Below, in pieces: positions 1 through 5,498 of a stretch of DNA of 5,498 nucleotides (the stretch's first letter is position 1; each line of letters begins with the position of its first letter). Source of the DNA: Microthrixaceae bacterium (GTDB taxonomy: Bacteria; Actinomycetota; Acidimicrobiia; Acidimicrobiales; Acidimicrobilacustridaceae). The position numbers and the translations under genes are program-made. The notes beneath the pieces are model-generated. The model saw only the letters and a list, made by a program, of their open reading frames with translations, did no database searches and was not told the origin of the DNA. The stretch is from assembly GCA_023264915.1 (NCBI GenBank), contig JAHFUU010000211.1, forward strand, positions 1 through 5,498, given 5' to 3'.

Positions 1-485
<485 letters not shown>

Positions 486-493
486 GTCTAGGA

Positions 494-501
494 CTCCCCC
501 T
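494..501 (-). promoter_or_regulatory. Ribosome binding site of clpX
   Basis: AGGGGGAG on the minus strand lies in the 17-nt gap between the clpP stop codon and the clpX GTG, with 8 nt between it and the start. Its purine-rich match to the anti-Shine-Dalgarno sequence fixes the non-ATG start of clpX. Confidence 0.75.
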
Positions 502-502
502 G

Positions 503-1150
503 CTAGTGGATCGCCGTAATGGGCCCGCTGGTGTCAGCGAGCTCTCGATAGGAGATCACCTCATCGATGAGACCGTACTGCTTGGCATCTTCTGCTGACA
601 TTACAAAGTCGCGGTCGGTGTCCTGGTGGATCTTGTCGACCGACTGGCCTGTGTGGTTGGCGAGGATCTCTTCGAGCAGGGTCCGCATCCGAATTATCTC
701 GTTGGCCGCGAGCTCGATGTCGGTCGCCTGGCCGTAGGCCTCAGAGTACGGCTGGTGCAACAGGATGCGTGCGTGGGGCAGCGCCAGGCGCTTGCCCTTG
801 GTACCTGCCGCCAACAGGACCGCTGCCGCCGATGCCGCCTGCCCGAAGCAGATCGTGTAGATGTCGGGCTTGACGTACTGCATCGTGTCATAGATCGCGA
901 ACAGCGACGTGATGGAGCCGCCGGGCGAGTTGATGTAGAGGCTGATGTCCTTCTCGGGGTTGTCAGACTCGAGGTGCAGCAGCTGGGCGCAGATCAGGTT
1001 GGCAACATCGTCGTTGATCGGTGTGCCAACGAAGATGATGTTCTCTTTGAGGAGCTTGGAGTAAAGGTCATAGCCCTTCTCGCCCCTGTTGGTCGTCTCC
1101 CATACCTGGGGGACCAGGATGTTGTGGATCGGGTTCACTCGCTCGGTCAA
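503..1150 (-). CDS. clpP: ATP-dependent Clp protease proteolytic subunit, ClpP2-like
   Basis: This is the serine peptidase subunit that forms the tetradecameric Clp degradation chamber and works with ClpX, encoded next to it. At 215 residues it has the usual length. The catalytic triad is complete: Ser107 in GQAASAAA, His132 in ILLHQP and Asp181 in DTDRDF, with the same 25- and 49-residue spacing as E. coli ClpP. The family signature [20 protein letters not shown] is at residues 72-91. [17 protein letters not shown] and [15 protein letters not shown] resemble mycobacterial ClpP2 more than ClpP1. The start is uncertain. The TTG at 1150-1148 abuts a GAGGA sequence with no spacing, whereas the in-frame GTG at 1138-1136 (protein starting [11 protein letters not shown]) has 12 nt to the same GAGGA. 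Neither spacing is ideal, and the choice changes only four residues. It follows tig by 23 nt and precedes clpX by 17 nt, so the three form an operon. Confidence 0.96.
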   Translation of the reverse strand: MTERVNPIHNILVPQVWETTNRGEKGYDLYSKLLKENIIFVGTPINDDVANLICAQLLHLESDNPEKDISLYINSPGGSITSLFAIYDTMQYVKPDIYTICFGQAASAAAVLLAAGTKGKRLALPHARILLHQPYSEAYGQATDIELAANEIIRMRTLLEEILANHTGQSVDKIHQDTDRDFVMSAEDAKQYGLIDEVISYRELADTSGPITAIH

Positions 1151-1173
1151 TCCTCGTGGTTGTCGTGGCGGGC

Positions 1174-2649
1174 CTAGTCGCCCGCTGGCGAGGCATCGCC
1201 AACTTCGGGCTGCGGCTCGGCGGCGGCGATTGCCTCTGGATCTTGTTCGCCTTCTTGTGGTTGGTCGTTCTCTTGGCCGTTCTCTTGGTCGCTGTCGACT
1301 TCGTCGCGCTCGACTGGCTTGAAGAGGCTGCGATCGAGCGGATTGCCTTCTGGGTCAACCACCTCGACCTGTTCGAGAAGCCACTCGAACGCCTTTCGCT
1401 TCTTGACGTCCGAGCGTACCGCTTGCACCTCACCCTCGCGCTCCAAGCGTCGGCGAACCTCGGCCGGCTTGGAACCGACCCGTTCGGCAACGGTCGCGTA
1501 CTCGGCTTCGAGCTCGTCGTCGGTGCAGTCGATGCCCTGCGCGTCCGCGATCGCTCGTAGTGCCAGGTCGACCCGCGCCGACACCTCGGCAGGGCCCCTC
1601 AGCTCGCCGATGAGATCCTGCTGGCTCTGGCCGGTCATCTCCAGCCACTGGCCGAGCTCGATGCCCTGAGAGGCAAGGCGAAGGGCCAGGTCCTGGAGCT
1701 TCTGGCGCATCTCGTGCTCGATGAGGGGGGTGGGGATCTCATCCTCGACCAGGTCAGCGAGGGCCTCGCCAACCTGTTGGCTCAACTCCATCGCGCCGCG
1801 CATCCGCTTGATCGAATCGAGCCGCTCGCGCGTCCCGACGCGCAAGGCGTCCAGGGTCTCGAACTCCGACGCCTCATCCGCGAACGCGTCGTCCAGCTCG
1901 GGCAGCACCTTCGCCTGGACATCCTTCACGAGGATGCGGAACTGGATCGGGCGCACTGGAGCCGGCTCGTCGTCGCTGTCCTCCCCGGCCGGCGACGGGT
2001 TGACCTCGAAGGACAAGATCTCGCCGACCTTGGCACCCCGCAAGTTCTCATCGGCCTGAGGAGCAACCGAGTTGGATCCCACCTCATAGGAGTAGTCGTC
2101 GGCAGCGAGACCTTCGAGCTGCTCGCCGTCTTGGGTACCGGAGATGTCGATCACGACGACGTCTCCGTCGACGGCGGGCCGGCTGACCGATTCGAGGCTC
2201 GAGAAGCGCTCGCGCAGCTTCTCGATCTGCTCGTCAACCTCTTCGTCGGTTGGGATCGGGGGCGCGACGGTCACGCGAAGGCTCTGGTACCCCGGGACGA
2301 TGACCTCCGGGCGCACCTCGACGATCGCGTCGAAGGCGATCTCGCCCTCTTCTTGACCCGAGGTGATGTCGATCTCAGGTGCACCGATGACATCGACCTC
2401 GTGCTCCTTGACCGCATCGACGTAGTAGCCGGGCAGGGCGTCCTCGATGGCTTTTGTGCGACCGATGCCCCTGCCCAACCGGGCCTCGAGCACCTTTCGG
2501 GGAGCCTTGCCCGGCCGGAAGCCGGGGATGCGGACCTCGCGAGCGATCTTGCGGAAGGCGGCGTCTATGGCCTCGTCAAGCTCGGGCTCCTCGACGACGA
2601 CGCTCAGCTTCACCTTGTTGCCCTCGAGGGGCTCGACAGTGGATCTCAC
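1174..2649 (-). CDS. tig: Trigger factor (ribosome-associated chaperone, peptidyl-prolyl isomerase)
   Basis: Trigger factor binds the large ribosomal subunit near the polypeptide exit and shields nascent chains; it also has cis-trans prolyl isomerase activity. The 491-residue product shows the ribosome-docking signature GFRPGKAP at residues 43-50 within the N-terminal domain (about 1-115). The FKBP-like PPIase domain follows at about 160-245, opening with [20 protein letters not shown] and carrying an acidic insertion EDSDDEPAP at 223-231. The helical C-terminal chaperone domain spans about 250-432 ([16 protein letters not shown] onward). Residues 446-491 are a disordered Glu/Gln/Asp-rich tail absent from E. 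coli trigger factor, though such tails are common in actinobacteria. The GTG start at 2649-2647 gives the conserved opening [18 protein letters not shown] see no good Shine-Dalgarno sequence before it, but a -10-like hexamer lies just upstream, so translation may be nearly leaderless. It is the first gene of the tig-clpP-clpX operon, coupling chaperone and protease synthesis. Confidence 0.97.
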   Translation of the reverse strand: MRSTVEPLEGNKVKLSVVVEEPELDEAIDAAFRKIAREVRIPGFRPGKAPRKVLEARLGRGIGRTKAIEDALPGYYVDAVKEHEVDVIGAPEIDITSGQEEGEIAFDAIVEVRPEVIVPGYQSLRVTVAPPIPTDEEVDEQIEKLRERFSSLESVSRPAVDGDVVVIDISGTQDGEQLEGLAADDYSYEVGSNSVAPQADENLRGAKVGEILSFEVNPSPAGEDSDDEPAPVRPIQFRILVKDVQAKVLPELDDAFADEASEFETLDALRVGTRERLDSIKRMRGAMELSQQVGEALADLVEDEIPTPLIEHEMRQKLQDLALRLASQGIELGQWLEMTGQSQQDLIGELRGPAEVSARVDLALRAIADAQGIDCTDDELEAEYATVAERVGSKPAEVRRRLEREGEVQAVRSDVKKRKAFEWLLEQVEVVDPEGNPLDRSLFKPVERDEVDSDQENGQENDQPQEGEQDPEAIAAAEPQPEVGDASPAGD

Positions 2650-2658
2650 AGTCCGGCG

Positions 2659-2664
2659 AGTGTA
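2659..2664 (-). promoter_or_regulatory. Candidate -10 element for a near-leaderless tig-clpP-clpX transcript
   Basis: TACACT on the minus strand fits the TANNNT -10 pattern and ends 9 nt before the tig GTG. Transcription from the usual distance would begin at about 2652, leaving a leader of about 3 nt. This would explain the missing Shine-Dalgarno sequence. There is no clear -35 element 16-18 nt upstream. The call rests on one short motif and is weak. Confidence 0.3.
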
Positions 2665-2766
2665 CCGGTGCTGACGCCACGCCCCGACATCTCAGGCATG
2701 TGCGCGACATGGTCGGGCTTGGCCTCAATGCGGACCTCTCGAGCGTCCCTCGCGCCCGCGGCGGAT

Positions 2767-3492
2767 CTACAGAGGCACCAACGGCGACCACGGCCCCACC
2801 GAGGCGGCCTGTTGCCATGCGTGGAACACAGCGGGACCCGAGGTGGACAAGAACGCCTCGAGACGGCCGTCGGCATTGATCGAGAGCGAGCTCGCCACCG
2901 GAGCGGCAAGCGCGCACGCCAGAGGGGCGCCGTCAGCCCAGCCGCTGTTGGGGGCCTCCTGCCAGATGTGGCTGGCGCTGGCCGGACCGCCGGTCGTGAT
3001 CACCTCGAGGCGGCCGTCGGTGTTTCGTTGAACCTGCGCTGCACCGGTCGCGCCAGCGGTCTGTTGGAAGGCTTCCCACGAGCTCCAGAACCAGCCCAGA
3101 ACCGATGTCTGGTAGGTGTGGTAAAGGACCGAGTCGGATCCGATGCCGAACAGCTCGGCCCTGCCGTCAAGGTCGCGGCCCGTTGCGAGCCGGCCGTTGA
3201 GGAACCCTCCTGGCGGAGTCGGCAGGTTGGTCAGCGCCCCGGCGGTGGTCATCAGGTACAGCGACCCGGGGCTCGAGTAGGCAACAAGGACCGAGTCCTG
3301 GGTGCTCTCCTGGGACGGCGTTCCCGAGCTGTGGAACGCCGCTGTCTCGAACACGGTGCCAGGCGAGGGGTTGGCCGCGACCAGCGATACCCCGTTCCAG
3401 GGCATGCCTGGGCCGAGCTGGGAGTACCGAGGAGGTCCCCTCCGCCAGGGCCCTGGCCGAAAAGGAGGAGTGGGGCGGGGGCCCGACTGCAA
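2767..3492 (-). CDS. DUF346/PLL-like beta-propeller protein, C-terminal part separated by a frameshift
   Basis: This reading frame carries the last four blades of the secreted propeller protein whose N-terminus is encoded just upstream in another frame. Visible repeats are SVLVAYSSPGSLYLMTT, then DLDGRAELFGIGSDSVLYHTYQ, NTDGRLEVITTGGPASASHIWQ and NADGRLEAFLSTSGPAVFHAWQ. Each of the last three is followed by a Trp-containing loop (SSWEAF, SGWADGAPL, GPWSPLVPL). The frame is open from a TGA at 3522-3520, and the TTG at 3492 has no ribosome binding site, so it is unlikely to be a real start. The true protein probably enters this frame near 3427-3446, just before RYSQLGPGMPWNGVSLV. The TAG at 2769-2767 follows the last blade directly, so the C-terminus looks complete. 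The tig start lies 117 nt downstream on the same strand. DUF346-type repeats occur in bacterial secreted carbohydrate-binding proteins; the ligand here is unknown. Confidence 0.8.
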   Translation of the reverse strand: MQSGPRPTPPFRPGPWRRGPPRYSQLGPGMPWNGVSLVAANPSPGTVFETAAFHSSGTPSQESTQDSVLVAYSSPGSLYLMTTAGALTNLPTPPGGFLNGRLATGRDLDGRAELFGIGSDSVLYHTYQTSVLGWFWSSWEAFQQTAGATGAAQVQRNTDGRLEVITTGGPASASHIWQEAPNSGWADGAPLACALAAPVASSLSINADGRLEAFLSTSGPAVFHAWQQAASVGPWSPLVPL

Positions 3493-4160
3493 CCGGGTCG
3501 GCGCTCGGCACTGACCGAGTCAGGGCACAACCATGGCGTCAACGCCGTGACCACAGACGGCTTGTTGAGCCCCGGGGCGCTCAGAGCCCAATCGGACCAC
3601 GACGAGTTGGGCGCGACCTGCCAGATGTTCCAGGTGCCACCGGGCGAATCGACGAAGGCCTCGAGCCGGCCGGCGCCGTCGAGGGCGATGATCGGGTCTC
3701 CCGCACCAACCGGGGTCGACCCCAGGGGCGAAGCCGTGCTCCAGGCACCGTTCGGCCATAGCTGATAGGCGTGGGACACGGAAGCACCTGCCAGCCATAC
3801 CGCCTCGAGTCGGCCATCGGCGTTGCGGTCGACCGCTGTGGAGTGCTGGCCAGAGCCTTCGGAACCCGATGGCCCTGATGGCCCTGATGACCCTGATGGC
3901 CTGGCTGTCGAACCTTGAGATCGGGTCGGCACGCCGCGCGCGGGGTCCGGTGTCGGGGCCGGCGGCGCTGAGGTCGTTGCCGTGTGGACGGTGTCTGGGA
4001 CAGGGGGCGCCGTGCCGGCCGGCTTGGGGCTCGGGCTGCCCTCAGGGGCACCGAGGGCCTGGCTGGTTCCTGCACCGATAGCTGCGGCGAGGGCACAAGC
4101 ACATGCCAACCTCGGCCACCGGACACGCCGGCGGCCCTCCACCCGCGAGATGTTCCCCAT
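3252..4160 (-). CDS. Secreted DUF346/PLL-like beta-propeller protein, N-terminal part (frameshifted after blade 3)
   Basis: This frame begins a secreted repeat protein. A Sec-type signal peptide is clear: basic n-region GRRRVRWPR (9-17), hydrophobic segment LACACALAAAIGAG (18-31), and cleavage likely after residue 35 or 37 (SQA or ALG). There is no lipobox. A Pro/Ser/Thr/Ala-rich linker (about 38-108) follows, with a collagen-like stretch GSSGPSGPSGSEGSG at 90-104. Blade 1 is NADGRLEAVWLAGASVSHAYQ (113-133, motif shown in pieces: NADGRLEAV, SHAYQLW), and blade 2 is DGAGRLEAFVDSPGGTWNIW (161-180). Blade 3 begins at SVVTALTP and continues to LLLFGQGPGG. Beyond that the translation loses all repeat character and runs out of frame to 3252, while the matching continuation sits in another frame. 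The start is ATG 4160-4158, with GAGGAG 6 nt upstream; a GTG one codon earlier is too close. With one base restored, the whole locus 2767-4160 would encode 464 residues and seven blades. It may be a pseudogene or contain a sequencing error. Confidence 0.8.
   Translation of the reverse strand: MGNISRVEGRRRVRWPRLACACALAAAIGAGTSQALGAPEGSPSPKPAGTAPPVPDTVHTATTSAPPAPTPDPARGVPTRSQGSTARPSGSSGPSGPSGSEGSGQHSTAVDRNADGRLEAVWLAGASVSHAYQLWPNGAWSTASPLGSTPVGAGDPIIALDGAGRLEAFVDSPGGTWNIWQVAPNSSWSDWALSAPGLNKPSVVTALTPWLCPDSVSAERRPGCSRAPAPLLLFGQGPGGGDLLGTPSSAQACPGTGYRWSRPTPRLAPCSRQRRSTARERRPRRAPRTRSLLPTRAPGRCT
3864..3899 (-). repeat. 9-nt tandem repeat encoding a collagen-like Gly-x-x stretch
   Basis: On the plus strand CCCTGATGG/CCCTGATGA/CCCTGATGG lie head to tail at 3873-3881, 3882-3890 and 3891-3899, and a decayed copy precedes them at 3864-3872. 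On the coding strand this reads SGP/SGS-type triplets within the linker of the propeller protein. Because the unit is a multiple of three, copy-number change would alter linker length without breaking the frame. Confidence 0.7.
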
Positions 4161-4166
4161 CACTCA

Positions 4167-4172
4167 CTCCTC
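4167..4172 (-). promoter_or_regulatory. Ribosome binding site of the propeller gene
   Basis: GAGGAG on the minus strand sits 6 nt before the ATG at 4160-4158 and only 3 nt before an adjacent in-frame GTG at 4163-4161. The spacing selects the ATG as the start. Confidence 0.75.
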
Positions 4173-4236
4173 AGGAACCGAGGTGACCCGCTCGGCGGGA
4201 GCGGCCACGCACCAGCAGTTGAGCGGTTGACACTAG

Positions 4237-4277
4237 CAAGCGCCTGGTTTCCAGGGGGGCTGCGCCCCGACGCATCC
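4237..4277 (+). repeat. 41-nt direct repeat, copy 1, with two hairpins
   Basis: This copy matches 4300-4340 at 38 of 41 positions (differences at 4253, 4269 and 4275), with start points 63 nt apart. It contains two small stem-loops: CCTGG-TTT-CCAGG at 4243-4255 and GGGGC-TGC-GCCCC at 4256-4268. The structure resembles dispersed intergenic palindromic elements (REP-like), which are common in high-GC genomes. No T-tract follows, so a classical terminator is unlikely. Confidence 0.85.
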
Positions 4278-4299
4278 CCAACAATTGATCGCGGATCCC

Positions 4300-4340
4300 C
4301 AAGCGCCTGGTTTCCTGGGGGGCTGCGCCCCCACGCACCC
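4300..4340 (+). repeat. 41-nt direct repeat, copy 2, with one extended hairpin
   Basis: This is the second copy of the repeat. The change at 4316 (T instead of A) disrupts the first hairpin, while the change at 4332 (C instead of G) lengthens the second to a 6-bp stem, GGGGGC-TGC-GCCCCC, at 4318-4332. The sequence that follows (CTCGCTGGCGCTCGGG, 4340-4355) has no counterpart after copy 1, so the pair is two repeat units with different flanks. Confidence 0.85.
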
Positions 4341-4525
4341 TCGCTGGCGCTCGGGATGCTCCCCATCGCCGGCGGGTCGCGACAAGCGAGGTGCAGGGCG
4401 GCGGCGCCGGATCTCGACATCCTGGTGTTGGACGCCAAGGTGTCCCGCCCGCGGCGCAAGACCGTCCTCGGTTCGACGCGCGGTGCCACACTTCGGTGGA
4501 TGAAGGAACCACCGGTGCCGGGGAG

Positions 4526-5498
4526 ATGACTGACGCGACCGCCAAGACGGCCGGCGCGACCGGGGATGCCGGGGGCACGACCGGGGACACCGGCGACACG
4601 ACCGGGGATGCCGGGGACACCGCGGGAACGATCGGCACGACCGTGAGTGGACTCGTCGACGCGACTCCCGCTGACCGTGACCGCTTCGTCGACTTCCTCA
4701 GGGCAGCGAGCATCTGCCTCGTCGTGCTGGGCCACTGGACCATCTCAGCAGTCACGCGCGATCCAGACGGATCGATCGCCGCCACCAGCGCCCTCGGCAC
4801 ATCGATACCGCTTCAGCTGGTCACATGGATCGTGCAGGTGATGCCCGTGTTCTTCTTCGTCGGCGGGTTCTCGAACCTGCTGGCAATCGATAGGCAGCGA
4901 TCCCAAGGGGGCACATATGCCAGCTACCTCAACCGGCGCCTATCACGCCTGCTGCCGCCAACCCTGTTGTTCGTGGCCGTTTGGCTCGCAGTGGCGACCC
5001 TGCTGGGCTCGATCTCACTCGATCCAGACCTCGTGCGCCTTGCAAGCCTGCTCGCCTCCCAGCCTCTGTGGTTCCTCGCTGTCTACGTACTCGTCGTGGC
5101 GGCAGCTCCCCCGATGGCAGCGTGGCATCGCCGGTCCAGGTACATCCCGCCTGCGGCACTTCTCGTCGCCGTCGTGGCGCTCGACATGGGCCGGCTCTCG
5201 TACTCTCTGGACGGCCTCGCCATGGCCAACTACATCCTGGTGTTCCTGTTCGCCCAGCAGGCCGGCTTCTTCTACGGCGACGGTTCACTCGTCGATGTGC
5301 CCCGCCGGGCCTTGCTGGGGACCTCGGCCGTCGCGCTCGCCGTTCTCTGGCTGTTGGTGACTGTTGGCCCCTACCCGTTGTCCATGGTGGGAGTGCCCGG
5401 TGAGGCGCTGTCCAACATGAGCCCCCCGACGGTGTGCATCGTGGTGCTCACGGTCGCTCAGGTGTCGGCACTGATGGCCTTGCGGCCCGTCGCCAACG
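4526..5498 (+). CDS. Acyltransferase 3 family integral-membrane protein (OafA/YrhL-like), N-terminal 324 residues, runs off window
   Basis: Acyltransferase-3 proteins move acyl groups, often acetyl, onto extracytoplasmic sugars such as O-antigen, capsule, exopolysaccharide or glycosylated antibiotics. The frame is open from ATG 4526 to the window end. DRFVDFLRAASICLVVLGHW (52-71) is the family's first membrane segment, with the R-x10-H motif as Arg59 and His70, residues implicated in catalysis in OafB-type enzymes. VMPVFFFVGGFSNL (105-118) matches the second conserved segment. Further hydrophobic segments lie near 143-162, 178-198, 207-223, 230-250, 262-280 and 300-318. The hydrophilic N-terminus (1-45) is a Thr/Gly/Asp repeat, unusual for the family. 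The start is not certain: GGGGAG directly abuts the ATG, an in-frame GTG at 4496 lacks a ribosome binding site, and the conserved domain begins only at about residue 50. It is divergent from the propeller gene. The family is confident; the substrate is unknown. Confidence 0.92.
   Translation, partial: MTDATAKTAGATGDAGGTTGDTGDTTGDAGDTAGTIGTTVSGLVDATPADRDRFVDFLRAASICLVVLGHWTISAVTRDPDGSIAATSALGTSIPLQLVTWIVQVMPVFFFVGGFSNLLAIDRQRSQGGTYASYLNRRLSRLLPPTLLFVAVWLAVATLLGSISLDPDLVRLASLLASQPLWFLAVYVLVVAAAPPMAAWHRRSRYIPPAALLVAVVALDMGRLSYSLDGLAMANYILVFLFAQQAGFFYGDGSLVDVPRRALLGTSAVALAVLWLLVTVGPYPLSMVGVPGEALSNMSPPTVCIVVLTVAQVSALMALRPVAN
4558..4620 (+). repeat. 21-nt degenerate tandem repeat at the start of the acyltransferase gene
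   Basis: Three units begin with GACCGGGGA at 4558, 4579 and 4600, giving a 21-nt period. The in-frame translation is a seven-residue repeat of the form T-G-D-x-G-x-T. The unit length preserves the reading frame, so copy-number variation would only change the length of the hydrophilic N-terminal tail. Confidence 0.75.

Larger units (their letters stand above)
4173..4525. other. Divergent intergenic region between the propeller and acyltransferase genes
   Basis: About 350 bases separate two divergently read genes and must contain promoters for both. Open frames here on either strand are translations of the repeats and of GC-rich sequence; none has a recognisable protein or a ribosome binding site. 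A 41-nt direct repeat pair fills 4237-4340. A perfect TTGACA occurs at 4227-4232, but I found no -10 element at the right distance. From 4341 to 4525 I see only GC-rich sequence without a clear hairpin-plus-T-tract terminator or a tRNA. Confidence 0.6.

Noticed and set aside
626..1177. A 183-codon plus-strand frame opposite clpP.
   Set aside because: It is fully antisense to a complete clpP and has no domain signature or ribosome binding site.
2650..2766. Possible tRNA or terminator between the propeller gene and tig.
   Set aside because: There is no TTCGA-type T-loop or cloverleaf. The only inverted repeat (CCCGAC with GTCGGG, about a 24-nt loop) is weak and lacks a T-tract.
3427..3446. Programmed -1 ribosomal frameshift in the propeller gene.
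   Set aside because: The direction fits and a GGAGGGG sequence is present, but there is no slippery heptamer in frame and no evident downstream structure. An indel is the simpler explanation.
1714..3765. A 683-codon open frame on the plus strand.
   Set aside because: It lies antisense to tig and the propeller gene, both with clear family signatures. Its translation is low-complexity Leu/Arg/Asp/Gly-rich with no recognisable motif, as expected from GC-rich third-position bias.
4227..4232. A perfect TTGACA -35 box on the plus strand.
   Set aside because: No TANNNT-like -10 hexamer lies 16-18 nt downstream, and the downstream sequence is the hairpin repeat.
4160..4735. Minus-strand frames of 191 and 209 codons with PGIPGR-type and RSPPGNQAL repeats.
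   Set aside because: The apparent collagen-like repeats are the reverse reading of the acyltransferase 21-nt repeat, and the RSPPGNQAL units are the 41-nt intergenic repeat. There is no ribosome binding site or conserved domain.

Overview
The window is high-GC DNA with strong GC at third codon positions, and it reads as an actinobacterial chromosome. The clues are the gene order tig-clpP-clpX, a ClpP closest to the actinobacterial ClpP2 type, GTG and TTG starts, and a trigger factor with a long acidic tail. Only one clpP lies between tig and clpX. I lean towards a deep-branching class such as Acidimicrobiia, but this is an inference from sequence feel and not a placement.

Positions 1-2649 (minus strand) hold the protein-quality-control operon, transcribed tig -> clpP -> clpX with short gaps of 23 and 17 nt. 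Trigger factor receives nascent chains at the ribosome. ClpP is the proteolytic chamber, and ClpX (cut by the window edge) is its AAA+ unfoldase. A -10-like hexamer lies just upstream of the tig GTG, so tig may be transcribed almost without a leader.

Positions 2767-4160 (minus strand) hold a gene for a secreted protein: a signal peptide, a Pro/Ser/Thr-rich linker with a short collagen-like stretch, and repeats of the NxDGRLE type typical of DUF346/PLL-like beta-propeller lectins. The gene is split by a frameshift that can be narrowed to about 3427-3446. Restoring one base gives a 464-residue protein with seven repeats, the blade number of PLL-type propellers.

Positions 4173-4525 are intergenic and carry two copies of a 41-nt direct repeat with GC-rich hairpins. 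From 4526 to the window end (plus strand), a divergent gene encodes an integral-membrane acyltransferase of the acyltransferase-3 (OafA-like) family. It has the R-x10-H motif in its first membrane segment and an unusual Thr/Gly/Asp heptapeptide-repeat N-terminus. The propeller and the acyltransferase may both act on cell-surface glycans, but adjacency is the only evidence. I saw no convincing tRNA, rRNA, CRISPR array, transposase or novel multi-gene system. The most unusual items are the frameshifted propeller and the intergenic repeat pair.
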